Shown: positions 54,001 to 61,961 of the stretch, piece by piece | Layout of the letters: every line of letters begins with the position of its first letter | Numbering within the stretch: position 1 is the first letter of the stretch | Assembly (NCBI RefSeq): GCF_013041605.1 | Contig: NZ_JABEQC010000007.1 | Span: 62,001 to 126,000, forward strand | Source of the DNA: Vibrio plantisponsor | GTDB lineage: Bacteria > Pseudomonadota > Gammaproteobacteria > Enterobacterales > Vibrionaceae | Length of the DNA stretch: 64,000 bases | Direction of reading: 5' to 3' | Translations under genes and position numbers: made by a program | Notes under the pieces: generated by a model | Seen by the model: the letters and a program-made list of their open reading frames with translations, nothing else | Told to the model about the DNA's origin: nothing | The model's database searches: none

Positions 54001-54165
54001 TCCAGGAAAGCTGGTTTTGATGATCACCTGTACATCAGAGAGATCGGGAATCGCATCTACAGGAGTGTTTTTTACACTAAATAAACCGCCTGCCATAAGC
54101 GCAACGGTTGCCAGAAGGACAATAAAGCGGTTTTTCAGAGACCAGCGAATAATGGCATTGATCAT
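51046..54165 (-). CDS. cusA: CusA-type heavy-metal RND efflux pump
   Basis: The 1039-residue protein is an HME-RND transporter with 12 membrane spans and two large periplasmic loops. HME hallmarks are DLSDVQVIIKTSFPGQAP, GATGVGWVFSY-like DATGVGWVFSYVLQDKTG, and the proton-relay span GAMVDGAIVMIENVHKH. The three Met of the CusA Cu(I)/Ag(I) site are conserved at M566 (LMYMPTT), M616 (LTMIETV) and M665 (IDMLATGIKTP), with the same spacing as CusA M573/M623/M672. This supports monovalent copper or silver rather than Zn/Co/Cd. The start overlaps the cusB stop by 4 nt (ATGA). Confidence 0.95.
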   Translation of the reverse strand: MINAIIRWSLKNRFIVLLATVALMAGGLFSVKNTPVDAIPDLSDVQVIIKTSFPGQAPQVVEDQVTYPLTTAMLAVPGAETVRGYSFFGDSYVYIIFNDKTDMYWARSRVLEYLSQVAPKLPANAKPTLGPDATGVGWVFSYVLQDKTGQHDLAQLRSLQDWFLKYELQTVDGVSEVATVGGMVKQYQIQIDPAKLRAYNLTLQQVNMAIQNGNQETGASVVEVAEAEHMVRTTGYLTNIEDIQSLPLKVTNKGTPLLLGDIADISLGPQMRRGISELNGEGEAVGGVIVMRFGENASQVIDNVKAKLEELQRGLPDGVEIVPTYDRSTLINAAVENLWKKLAEEFIVVAIVCALFLFHIRSSLVIALSLPVGILSAFIVMHWQGINANIMSLGGIAIAIGAMVDGAIVMIENVHKHIERTPLTDKNRWQVIGDAAQEVGPPLFFSLLIITLSFVPVFALEGQEGKMFSPLAFTKTYAMAASAGLAITLVPVLMGYFIRGKILPEHKNPVNRALVGLYRPLLNLSLKFPKSVLVLAVALMASAYYPTSKLGSEFIPPLDEGDLMYMPTTYPGISIGKARELLQQTNKLIKTVPEVKTVWGKVGRADTATDPAPLTMIETVIQLKPREEWREGVTTESLRKEFDNLIQFPGLTNAWVMPIKTRIDMLATGIKTPIGIKIVGPDLSTIERIGSQLEPILNQVEGTASVYAERVAGGRYVTVDIKRKAAARYGLNIKDVQQVVSTAVGGMNVGETIEGLERYPINVRYPQDYRDSVVKLQNLPLVTPNGARIALADVADIRYEDGPPMIKTENARPNGWVFVDIEGRDLGSYVSEAQKRVAEELKLPAGYSLAWSGQYEYMERAKERLSVVVPITLTIITLLLYFSFRRVGEVLIIMATLPLAMVGGLWLMYSLNYNMSIAVGVGFIALSGVAVEIGVIMLVYLNQAWHYTKLKAEERNIPLSKDDLNNAIREGSGLRVRPVMMTVITVIIGLIPIMYGHGTGSQIMQRIAAPMIGGMASALLLTLLVIPAIFKLWKQRETK

Positions 54166-55886
54166 TGTTTGCCTCCGATTCGCTCAATACTCTTCAGGGT
54201 GAAGTCGTTGTTCTGTTTCTGTACTAGAAATCGAACACGGTCACCTTCCTCAAGACCGGAAAGCTTAATATCAGGATCGACAGTGAAGTTCATTTCGCCC
54301 GCTTCCCAGTTCCATTCTGAAACCGGTAAGTGTTGAAGCGTGATCATTCCGAAGTCTTGCATCAGCATTGTTATGTCGCCTTCCAGCCACACTTCACCTG
54401 CTACGACGCTGCCGTCTGATTTAATATCGATGACCTGATACTGACCATCCGGTGTTTTTTGCAGTTCAAACTCGACCACTTGTCCGGACTTCAACGCATC
54501 AATATCAACATTCTCGCCAGCATAGAAGTTCATGGTCATGCCCGGCCAATTCCATTCAGGTACTGGCTGGTGGTTAATCGTGAGAGTGCGAGACGAGGAT
54601 AAAACATCGCTGATTTCGCCTTTCGCCCACACACTTTCCAAATCTACTTCAATACCATCGATACGAGCCAGATCTGCCGTTTGGCTCGATTCAGAATCAA
54701 GTAAGAAGTGCGCTGAGGTTACGACTTTGCTTTGCTCAGTAAGACCTTGCAATACTTCCACTTTGTCACCAGCCTCACGTCCGATTTGAACGCGTGCCGA
54801 GCGATACTTGCCGTCGCCTTCAGACAATACCACTCGAGTCATACCGCCTGAACGGATCACTGATGATTTAGGAATCGTCAGTACCGATTCTTCTGTGACT
54901 GGCTGCAGCGAAATATTGGCGAACATATTTGGCTTTAACTCGCCTTGTGGGTTAGGGAATTTTAGGCGCAGACGTAAAGTACGGGTTTGAGGATCTAAGA
55001 TAGGGTAGACGTAGTCAATTTCGCCTTGCCATTCTTTGCCCGGTAAAGCATCTAGTGTCATCTTGGCAGTGCTGCCAGCTTTAACCCAGTGTGACTGGCG
55101 CTCGAAGACTTCCGCATCAACCCATACATTCTCAAGTGGACCTGCACTGATGACAGCCTGAGCGGGTGACAAATAACCGCCCTCACGAACATTGAGATTA
55201 GCGATGATACCGTCAGCCTTTGCTTTGATATCAATCGACTGAGACGCTTTGCCACGTTTGACGATAGATTGAATTTGTTGACGATCTACGCCTAGCGTAA
55301 CCAGTCTTTCGGTCGCGCCTTTGACCAATCCTTCTCTGCCTGTTCTATAGGCATTAATCAGTTCTTCTTGAGCTTTGACCAACTCAGGAGAGTAGAGAGT
55401 AAACAACACATCGCCTTTGTTTACTTTATCGCCGATCGCGTTGACGTTCAGCTTTTCAACCCAGCCTGCTACGCGCACGTTGGTTTGCCATAACTGGCTT
55501 TCGTCGAAAGCCACATAACCCACGGTTTCAATACTTGGTGTAAGAGGTGTCATCTGCGCAGATGCCACTTTTACCCCTAAATTATTTTCAACGGCTGGGT
55601 CGATTTTAACGGTTCCTGGCGCTTGGTCTTGCGCCGCATCTTCTGCATAAACAGGGATCAAATCCATACCCATCGGTGATTTGCCCGGTTTGTCGCGTTT
55701 ATAGTTTGGGTCCATAGGGGCAACCCAATACAGCGGCTCGTCATTGGATTTAGCTTGGCTTGATTGTTGTTCGTGCCCAGTATCCTCTGCTTGAGAAGTA
55801 TGTGTTTGAGACAAGAGTGTTTGTGCACCAAAGCCCAGAGTTGCGCCGATAACAAGCGCGAGTGTTGTTACTTGAATTGTTTTCAT
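54162..55886 (-). CDS. cusB: CusB-type periplasmic adaptor with two C-terminal CusF-like domains
   Basis: The 574-residue adaptor is longer than E. coli CusB (about 407). After the membrane anchor comes a heavy-metal-binding segment (about 50-80: YWVAPMDPNYKRDKPGKSPM). The hairpin, lipoyl and barrel domains follow (about 95-410). Two tandem CusF-like OB domains form the tail. In CusF-1 the ligands H439, W447, M450 and M452 (NHQPVPEWNWPGMTMNF) are complete. In CusF-2 H519, W527 and M532 remain, but the first Met is G530 (HLPVSEWNWEAGEMNF). The metallochaperone is thus fused to the adaptor instead of being a separate CusF. Confidence 0.93.
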   Translation of the reverse strand: MKTIQVTTLALVIGATLGFGAQTLLSQTHTSQAEDTGHEQQSSQAKSNDEPLYWVAPMDPNYKRDKPGKSPMGMDLIPVYAEDAAQDQAPGTVKIDPAVENNLGVKVASAQMTPLTPSIETVGYVAFDESQLWQTNVRVAGWVEKLNVNAIGDKVNKGDVLFTLYSPELVKAQEELINAYRTGREGLVKGATERLVTLGVDRQQIQSIVKRGKASQSIDIKAKADGIIANLNVREGGYLSPAQAVISAGPLENVWVDAEVFERQSHWVKAGSTAKMTLDALPGKEWQGEIDYVYPILDPQTRTLRLRLKFPNPQGELKPNMFANISLQPVTEESVLTIPKSSVIRSGGMTRVVLSEGDGKYRSARVQIGREAGDKVEVLQGLTEQSKVVTSAHFLLDSESSQTADLARIDGIEVDLESVWAKGEISDVLSSSRTLTINHQPVPEWNWPGMTMNFYAGENVDIDALKSGQVVEFELQKTPDGQYQVIDIKSDGSVVAGEVWLEGDITMLMQDFGMITLQHLPVSEWNWEAGEMNFTVDPDIKLSGLEEGDRVRFLVQKQNNDFTLKSIERIGGKQ

Positions 55887-55901
55887 TGTTGTTCTGCCTT
55901 G

Positions 55902-57284
55902 TTATTGCTGCTCTGAGGTTGTAGTAATTTCTGGTTTATCAACTTGATAGCTGTAGCTATTGAGTAATGCAGATAAGTTGTTATTAACCAGATTCAGGTC
56001 GGTGATGAGGCGCTGATACTCCAGCTTTAATGCAAGTTCATCACGAGTCGCTAAAATCACATCATTAAATTGAGCAGTGTTATTTTGGTAGCCTCTCTCA
56101 GTTGCTTTCACACGTGAATCCGCTTGCGGAAGCAAAGTCGATTCGAAGCGTTCGAGACGTTGAGTCAGGTTATTTTTGTCAACAAGCAGAGCGTTGACTT
56201 TGGCGTTCATTTGTTTCAGCAAGGTGTCTTTCTGAGACTGAGCTGCACCCACTTGGTATTGAGCCGCGGCTAAGTTCTTATCTTGCTTATTACCCGTGAA
56301 AAGAGGGATATCCATAGTGATATAGGCGCTGACTAAATCAGATGCCGGCTCACCACGCATATTGTTTGACTGACGATAGGCATACATCACTTCGACGCCG
56401 AACTGCGGAGCATAAGATTCGCGTGCAATATCGACTTGTGTACGACGAGCATCAATCGAAGAATCCACCATTCGCACAGCGGGGTTTTGATTGAGTTGTG
56501 AGTAGAAATTACTGTTGCTCGCGGTATTTTCAATATCTTGCAGTGCACGCCAGTCCAATTGATTGGAAGCTTCAAGCTGGTCTGTATTGATAAGCCAGTC
56601 TGAGCCTAACCATTCAGATAACTGGGCCTTCAAGCGTTGTTGCATCTGTTCATTCGCTTGGATCTTTTCATCCAGTTTAGCGACTTGCAGTTGTGCGTTG
56701 ATTAGATCTTGAGCTTCGCTTTTACCAATGGAGTAATTGGTTTGAATGAAGCTTTCCAGCTCAGTTAGAAGCGAGCGGTTTTCAAGCAGAACTTTGTTTG
56801 CCACTTGCTGATAACCAAGTTCCAGCCATATCTGAGTAATGGCATTCGCGACTTCAAGCTCTCTTGCTGAGACTTTCACTTCCAGCCCGCCAGCTTGCTG
56901 ACTTGCTTTTCTATTGTTGAGATCTGAGGTGTCGCCACGGTTGAATTGTTGCATAAGACCAACGGAAATATTGGTCATAGGGTCTTCATCAAACGCGAAG
57001 CTGTCTGTTGGTAATCCAGTGACACCAAATTTAAGTTTTGGGTCCATTTGGGTTGCACTGGCTTTACCGGTTTCGCGCATTGCCTGAGCTTCTGCATAGT
57101 ACTGACGGCGTGTTCCGTCATTAGATAGTGCAGCTTCAATTAACTGCGATAGCGTTTTTTCGGACGTTGACGCTACACTGCGCGCGGTTTGCTCATTTAC
57201 GAGCGGTTCACCAGCGTATAGAGGTGTAGTCGTCAATACCGCTGCGCTGATAGACAGCGCCAAAAGGCATTGTTGAATTTTCAC
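55902..57284 (-). CDS. cusC: TolC-family outer-membrane efflux protein (CusC-like)
   Basis: The protein is 460 residues from a GTG at 57284, with a signal peptide (MKIQQCLLALSISAAVLTTT, cleavage near LYA-GEP). OEP repeats are visible, with long amphipathic helices in two halves (NAITQIWLELGYQQVANKVL; NNLTQRLERFESTLLPQADS), as in TolC/CusC. It should form the outer-membrane exit duct of the CusCBA-like tripartite pump. No lipobox is seen, unlike E. coli CusC. It is encoded 15 bp before cusB in the same operon. Confidence 0.9.
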   Translation of the reverse strand: MKIQQCLLALSISAAVLTTTPLYAGEPLVNEQTARSVASTSEKTLSQLIEAALSNDGTRRQYYAEAQAMRETGKASATQMDPKLKFGVTGLPTDSFAFDEDPMTNISVGLMQQFNRGDTSDLNNRKASQQAGGLEVKVSARELEVANAITQIWLELGYQQVANKVLLENRSLLTELESFIQTNYSIGKSEAQDLINAQLQVAKLDEKIQANEQMQQRLKAQLSEWLGSDWLINTDQLEASNQLDWRALQDIENTASNSNFYSQLNQNPAVRMVDSSIDARRTQVDIARESYAPQFGVEVMYAYRQSNNMRGEPASDLVSAYITMDIPLFTGNKQDKNLAAAQYQVGAAQSQKDTLLKQMNAKVNALLVDKNNLTQRLERFESTLLPQADSRVKATERGYQNNTAQFNDVILATRDELALKLEYQRLITDLNLVNNNLSALLNSYSYQVDKPEITTTSEQQ

Positions 57285-57368
57285 GATTTATAAATCCATC
57301 ACTGAGCGCATGACGCGCACGAGAATTCTTCCGCATGAATCTACGGAACCTAAATATGATTGATGGAT

Positions 57369-57752
57369 TTAAGCGCTGGGCGGCCGCTCTAGACTTCTTG
57401 GGGTATGGACAACATCACCGGATTTTGGCGATGTGAACAGAGCTAATGAGGTTTCTGCTGTTATCAAAACATCTGGAACAAGCAAAATAGCTGCGGCTGT
57501 GGTGCAAGTGGTGTCACAACAGTTATGAATGATGTCCTTCGACATTTCACATTGGCTGCCTATGGAGTCTTGCTCCATCTGCATTTTGTGATGCGCAGAC
57601 ATTTGCTGTGTTTGGCAAGGAGGCGAATAGGTTTTCATATCATGCGACATAGGGCTGGTCATCATTCCTGCACTTGAAGCAAAGCCGGACATAAGCAAGG
57701 CTGCTAATGCCAGGATTGTAATCCAAGTTGTTGAAATGATGTTTAAGCGCAT
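57369..57752 (-). CDS. Small exported Met/His/Cys-rich protein (CopL-like)
   Basis: The 127-residue protein has an N-terminal hydrophobic signal (about 8-28). A segment rich in Met, His, Gln and Cys follows (about 30-90): SPMSHDMKTYSPP, MSAHHKMQMEQDS, NCCDTTC. Then comes a hydrophobic stretch (AAAILLVPDVLI) and a polar tail. It is the first gene of the copper operon, directly behind the MerR-type promoter. The composition suggests Cu(I) binding in the periplasm or membrane. It resembles CopL-type proteins in position and composition only; I do not recognise a defined domain. Confidence 0.72.
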   Translation of the reverse strand: MRLNIISTTWITILALAALLMSGFASSAGMMTSPMSHDMKTYSPPCQTQQMSAHHKMQMEQDSIGSQCEMSKDIIHNCCDTTCTTAAAILLVPDVLITAETSLALFTSPKSGDVVHTPRSLERPPSA

Positions 57753-57780
57753 GGCAAACCGAATCTGGAAATTTGGCTAG

Positions 57781-57811
57781 AATATAAAGCTTTACCCTAG
57801 GGTAATGTCAA
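57781..57811 (-). promoter_or_regulatory. MerR/CueR-type promoter of the copper operon
   Basis: On the minus strand, -35 TTGACA (57811-57806) and -10 TATATT (57786-57781) are separated by exactly 19 bp. The spacer contains the perfect 14-bp palindrome TTACCCTAGGGTAA (57792-57805). An overlong spacer with a central palindrome is the hallmark of promoters twisted open by MerR-family activators such as CueR. It lies 29 bp before the first copper gene. No MerR gene is in the window. Confidence 0.85.
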
Positions 57812-57949
57812 CAATTTAAGTACAATTAAACGCTTAAATTAAAGAAGCCATACCAATTATTAGATAAGTCGATATTATAGAGCCCATTCCAAGGTCGGTG
57901 ATTGTAACGATGCAAACCGTACTTTTACTCGTTGTTAAGGAGAGCAGTA

Positions 57950-58606
57950 ATGTCTCATCAAATTATCAAAGATTTAAGCAAGCGCTATACAACTAAAAAA
58001 TACGATGAAGAGAAACGCATTTCTCAAGAAGATATGGCTGTGATCAAAGAAGCAATTCGTTTGTCAGCATCATCAATTAACTCTCAGCCATGGAAGTTTA
58101 TTGTTCTTGAAAGTGATGAAGCGAAGCAGCGCTTCTACAATACCTTTGCCAATAAACACCAGTTCAACCAACCACATGCAAAAACAGCATCACACACGAT
58201 TCTGCTTGCGCATGATCCAACGTTCACTAAAGAAAAATACGCTAAACGTCTGGATGCAGAAGTTGCCGCAGGCCGTTTATCTCCAGAAAAATTTGATGCA
58301 CGTATGGGCGCTTATGCATTCGCCGAGCTAAATACTGATGAAACGGGTAGCAACGGCAACTGGACTAAAGCTCAGGTTTACATTGCGTTGGGTAACTTGC
58401 TGCACACATTGGCTCGTCTAGGCATTGACTCTACGCCGATGGAAGGTGTTGATGCGGATCTTATTGGTGAAGAGTTCAAACAAGAACTTGAAGGCCATGA
58501 GTGTGAAGTTGCGTTGGCGATCGGTTATCACAAAGAAGATGAAGATTATAACCACGCTCTGCCAAAATCGCGTCTAGCGCTAGAAGAAGTCGTCACTACT
58601 TTGTAA
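57950..58606 (+). CDS. NAD(P)H-dependent nitroreductase / flavin reductase (NfsB, FRase I family)
   Basis: From ATG 57950 (AAGGAGA upstream) the protein is 218 residues. It has the nitroreductase FMN-binding pattern: RYTTKKYDEEKRISQED near the N-terminus, then RLSASSINSQPWKFIVLES, QVYIALGNLLHTLARLGID and CEVALAIGYHKEDEDY. It is the NfsB/FRase-I type, a homodimeric flavoenzyme that reduces nitroaromatics, quinones or FMN; in luminous vibrios relatives supply reduced flavin. It is divergent from the copper operon but with its own upstream region. Confidence 0.92.
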   Translation: MSHQIIKDLSKRYTTKKYDEEKRISQEDMAVIKEAIRLSASSINSQPWKFIVLESDEAKQRFYNTFANKHQFNQPHAKTASHTILLAHDPTFTKEKYAKRLDAEVAAGRLSPEKFDARMGAYAFAELNTDETGSNGNWTKAQVYIALGNLLHTLARLGIDSTPMEGVDADLIGEEFKQELEGHECEVALAIGYHKEDEDYNHALPKSRLALEEVVTTL

Positions 58607-58628
58607 TTTCGACCTCTGTATTTTTCCT

Positions 58629-58663
58629 GTCAGTGGCGAAACTTTAAATGGTTCACCACTGAC
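58629..58663. terminator. Hairpin between convergent nitroreductase and LysR genes
   Basis: GTCAGTGG (58629-58636) pairs with CCACTGAC (58656-58663). No T run follows on either strand, so it is a weak terminator candidate. Confidence 0.4.
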
Positions 58664-58697
58664 AAATTACTTTCTTCCCTCTATTGACCGTTCAACT

Positions 58698-59594
58698 TCA
58701 TGTTTTACTCGCCAGTTCTTTATTCAGCCATGCTTTAAATGCACCGATCCTTAATGCTCTCGAAGAGGATGGATCGCTTATCAATGAATAACGAATCCCC
58801 GGTTTTAAGCCAATATTAAACGGTTTTACTAACAGTCCGCGTTCTACGAAATCTGCTGAAATGCTTTCAGTCGCAAGGCAAGCGCCGTGACCTGCGACAA
58901 CCGCGTTGATGGCCATATCAAAAGTGCTTACTTCCATCCATTGGAGACTTTCTCTTTTGGCCTTAACTTGCGCCGTGGCAAACCAGTGATCCCAACTGAA
59001 TGATGCTGAGTGGAAATCTATTAGCCAGCATTTTAGCAGTTGTTTGGGGCTTTCAAATTTCATTGATTGCGCGAGTTCGGGTGAGCAGTAAGGGTAAATA
59101 GATTCTTCAAACAGAGGTTCTTGTTCCAATCCCAGATGCTGAACACTCTCTTCGCCTTGCCAGATAAGTACATCTGTTTCGGTATGGCGAATATCAATAT
59201 CTTTCATGTTTTGCACACGAATGGGAATGTGCGGATATTCCATTGTGAACTTCCATAACCTCGGCATCAGCCAACGCGTAGAAAAGGAGCGAGGTGCACT
59301 GACATTGAGCAGCCCTTCGAGTGGCTCATTCTGAATCCGATTCAATCCGGTAATGATCTGTTTAAATCCATCATCAATATGCTTATGCAGTATTTGTCCT
59401 TTGTCTGTGAGGTGCATTTCTCGACCACGTCGAATAAACAATTTGCACTTTAGTTGCTCTTCCAGTTGACGCAGTTTCTGGCTAATTGCAGCTTGCGAAA
59501 CGAACTGTTCTTCAGCCGCTTTACTGTAACTTTTCAGTCTAGCCGCTGATTCGAAATAACGAAGCGAAGAGAGATGACGTAGTCGTTTGTCCAT
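58698..59594 (-). CDS. LysR-family regulator, GcvA-like
   Basis: The 298-residue protein has a GcvA-type N-terminus (LRHLSSLRYFESAARLKSYS; HTH KAAEEQFVSQAAISQKLRQL; CKLFIRRGREMHLTDKG). The LysR effector domain follows (LLNVSAPRSFSTRWLMPRLW; final WLIDFHSASFSWDHWF region). It is divergent from a 59-residue DUF1127-like gene 96 bp away, which it may control. The target and ligand are unknown. Confidence 0.88.
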   Translation of the reverse strand: MDKRLRHLSSLRYFESAARLKSYSKAAEEQFVSQAAISQKLRQLEEQLKCKLFIRRGREMHLTDKGQILHKHIDDGFKQIITGLNRIQNEPLEGLLNVSAPRSFSTRWLMPRLWKFTMEYPHIPIRVQNMKDIDIRHTETDVLIWQGEESVQHLGLEQEPLFEESIYPYCSPELAQSMKFESPKQLLKCWLIDFHSASFSWDHWFATAQVKAKRESLQWMEVSTFDMAINAVVAGHGACLATESISADFVERGLLVKPFNIGLKPGIRYSLISDPSSSRALRIGAFKAWLNKELASKT

Positions 59595-59690
59595 AACCTG
59601 TACTTATAGTTCCTGTAAAAAAGCGTTGTTCGTAACGAGACTCTATTGCTCAGATAATATTCCTATCTCGAATGGACGCAAGGTCAAATT

Positions 59691-59870
59691 ATGCAACTAA
59701 TAGCGAAACTAAAAAGTGAAATAATAGATGCAACCTATATATTTAGTTGGTTTACAAAGAAAGAAGCAAAACGAAACAAAGATGCGAGCGCATTAAGCGA
59801 ACATCTCAAAAAGGACATTGGTCTGTCGAATGAGGTGAAAGAGTCGGATCACTATTCGAAGTTTTTATAA
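59691..59870 (+). CDS. DUF1127-like small protein (59 aa)
   Basis: A 59-codon reading frame starts at ATG 59691 (AAGG 8 bases upstream) and ends with TAA at 59868-59870. The translation begins MQLIAKLKSEIIDATYIF and contains ALSEHLKKDIGLSNEV, which matches the L-x(n)-KDIGLS signature of DUF1127 proteins. These small basic proteins often occur near LysR genes and affect RNA or phosphate and carbon metabolism in alphaproteobacteria. It lies between two LysR genes of opposite arrangement. Function is unknown. Confidence 0.7.
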   Translation: MQLIAKLKSEIIDATYIFSWFTKKEAKRNKDASALSEHLKKDIGLSNEVKESDHYSKFL

Positions 59871-59888
59871 GGTGAGCTAATGTCGTTT

Positions 59889-60800
59889 TTACTGCTCATT
59901 TGGCGTTTCGCTAAACTCTTTTTGTAACCAAGATTTCAGAGTGACGACATTTTCGTTACGGAGCTTTTCTGGTCTACATACGAAGAAAAATTCTTGATGC
60001 GGGTTATTCACTGGTGTGCCGATTTCGACCAACATTCCGTGTTTAATATCATCACGAACAAACAAGCGATGAGTGACCAAGACACCCAGCTTACGAATCG
60101 CGGCTTGCACCGCATGTATGGAAGCGATGAAGTTAAGGTTCTTGTTTTGCTTAGGCACGGGTAGTGAGTTTCCGTCGCACCAAACACTCCAGTCATGCTT
60201 TCTGCGCAGGTTTTCTGCATAAATGGCAGGATAGCGTTTTAGAAGATCAGCTGCTGTGGGATGCGTATCGAATGATTCCAGTAATTCAGGGCTGCATACC
60301 AATAGGAGTTCATCGTCCCCGAGCTTTTCACAATAATAATCTTGCCACTCGTCAGTTTTGCCATGAAGGATCGCGACATCTACACCTTCTTGGTTTAAGT
60401 CAAATGAACCAATTAAGTTGGAAAGTCGAATATCGACGTTGGGTGCATATTGTTGGAAGTTATCGACTCGTGGTACCCACCAGTGCATAGCCAATGAGTT
60501 GATCATATTCACCGTAATTCGGTTTGACTGAGGTTGTTGAGTGACCGATTCCGTCGCGGTGATAATTGCTTTTAATGCAGGAGCTATATCGTTGTAGTAC
60601 CTCTGACCTATGGCATTGAGCAGAACCTGCCTGCCAACACGCTGAAACAGTGGTTGACCAATTAATGATTCAAGGCTTTTAACAGCTTGGCTGATTGCTG
60701 AATGGCTTACGCTAAGTAAGCCCGCAGCTTCAGTCATGCTGCCTGTCTCTGCTACAGCGACAAATGCGTAAAGAGATTTGAGTGGTGGTCGTCTATTCAT
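59889..60800 (-). CDS. LysR-family regulator, GcvA-like
   Basis: The 303-residue protein has the HTH region PPLKSLYAFVAVAETGSMTE, LSVSHSAISQAVKSLESLIG and PLFQRVGRQVLLNAIGQRYY, then a LysR effector domain (NSLAMHWWVPRVDNFQQYAP; DLNQEGVDVAILHG). It is divergent from the DMT transporter gene 91 bp away and convergent with the DUF1127-like gene. It most likely regulates the transporter. Confidence 0.88.
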   Translation of the reverse strand: MNRRPPLKSLYAFVAVAETGSMTEAAGLLSVSHSAISQAVKSLESLIGQPLFQRVGRQVLLNAIGQRYYNDIAPALKAIITATESVTQQPQSNRITVNMINSLAMHWWVPRVDNFQQYAPNVDIRLSNLIGSFDLNQEGVDVAILHGKTDEWQDYYCEKLGDDELLLVCSPELLESFDTHPTAADLLKRYPAIYAENLRRKHDWSVWCDGNSLPVPKQNKNLNFIASIHAVQAAIRKLGVLVTHRLFVRDDIKHGMLVEIGTPVNNPHQEFFFVCRPEKLRNENVVTLKSWLQKEFSETPNEQ

Positions 60801-60891
60801 ATGTAAGTTTATCTAACAGGTTTGTTTAAATATATTCGTTTTTATCTCTGTTGTCATTGCTCTACTATGAGCGCGTCAATAGGGGGAGATT

Positions 60892-61815
60892 ATGTTGTTA
60901 AAAAATCACGCTGTTCCTTATATGCTCATTTCAACATTCAGTATGTCGTTAACTGGGCTTGTATTAAAAAAACTTACCGAAATGATGGGCATCGAGCTCC
61001 TGACATTTCTACGATTCTTCATGCCTGCATTACTGCTTTTTGCCATAGTGGGGGTGTCCAAACTACCTTTACCACCACGTTCGGTATTAAAACCAATTAT
61101 TATCCGTGGGCTTTGTATCGCCGCTTGCCAACTGTGTTTTATTGCATCGCTAAACACGTTAACACTTGTTGAAAGTTCGGTGCTATTTGGCACAGGTCCT
61201 TTGTTTATTGCCGTTTTAGAAAAGCTGATTTTTAAAGTAAAAATTAAGACTGAAACCAAGTTTGGCCTAGTTGCCACTTTCGCAGGTGTTTTAATGTTAG
61301 CTGGGGATGTGTCTGGAATTCAGTTTCGACCAGAATTGCTCATTGGTTTGGGCGCTGGCTTGTTCAACGCAGGATCGCAAGTAAGTTTATTTCGCGCCAG
61401 TAAACGTGAGGTTAAAGCTTCAGTGCTCAATAGCTGGACATTTCTCATCGCAGCGGTAAGCGTTCTTCCTTTGGCGTTTATCTTTGGGTTATCTGATCTT
61501 GATACTCAGATACTGCTGGAGCCTCAAAATAATGCATTTGTATGGGTATGTTTATTGGGTCTTTCAGTAACCGTCGTGGGTAATCAAATCTTACGTTCGA
61601 AAGCTTACAAACTGGTGGAGAGTAGCTCTCAACTTGCGCCACTTATTTTTACCAATTTATTGTTTACGATGATGTGGCAGGTTCTGTTTTTTGATGAAAG
61701 TTTTTCTAAACATCAGATAGTAGGGATTACGCTCATAATATTTGCCGCATTGATGAACACATTTGCAGTCAAACTGTTTAAGTACTTCTCTCATATCAAA
61801 GCGTCTCATGTTTAG
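60892..61815 (+). CDS. EamA/DMT-family transporter
   Basis: The 307-residue protein has ten predicted membrane spans in two EamA repeats. Repeat 1 starts AVPYMLISTFSMSLTGLVLK and includes TLVESSVLFGTGPLFIAVLE; repeat 2 includes LIGLGAGLFNAGSQVSLFRA and SSSQLAPLIFTNLLFTMMWQ. It probably exports a small metabolite such as an amino acid or related compound. AGGGGGAG precedes the ATG at 60892. It is divergent from a GcvA-type LysR gene. Confidence 0.88.
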   Translation: MLLKNHAVPYMLISTFSMSLTGLVLKKLTEMMGIELLTFLRFFMPALLLFAIVGVSKLPLPPRSVLKPIIIRGLCIAACQLCFIASLNTLTLVESSVLFGTGPLFIAVLEKLIFKVKIKTETKFGLVATFAGVLMLAGDVSGIQFRPELLIGLGAGLFNAGSQVSLFRASKREVKASVLNSWTFLIAAVSVLPLAFIFGLSDLDTQILLEPQNNAFVWVCLLGLSVTVVGNQILRSKAYKLVESSSQLAPLIFTNLLFTMMWQVLFFDESFSKHQIVGITLIIFAALMNTFAVKLFKYFSHIKASHV

Positions 61816-61961
61816 AGGGAGGTTAAGCTGCCGTTGTCTCTCTTGAGGCATTATCAATGGCGTTAAATTTCATTGAGTTAACACTATAAGAATGAAGTAT
61901 TTGCTCATTATGTATGGTGTTACTATGCTAGCTTATCCGGTGTCACTAATAGGGTGCATTT

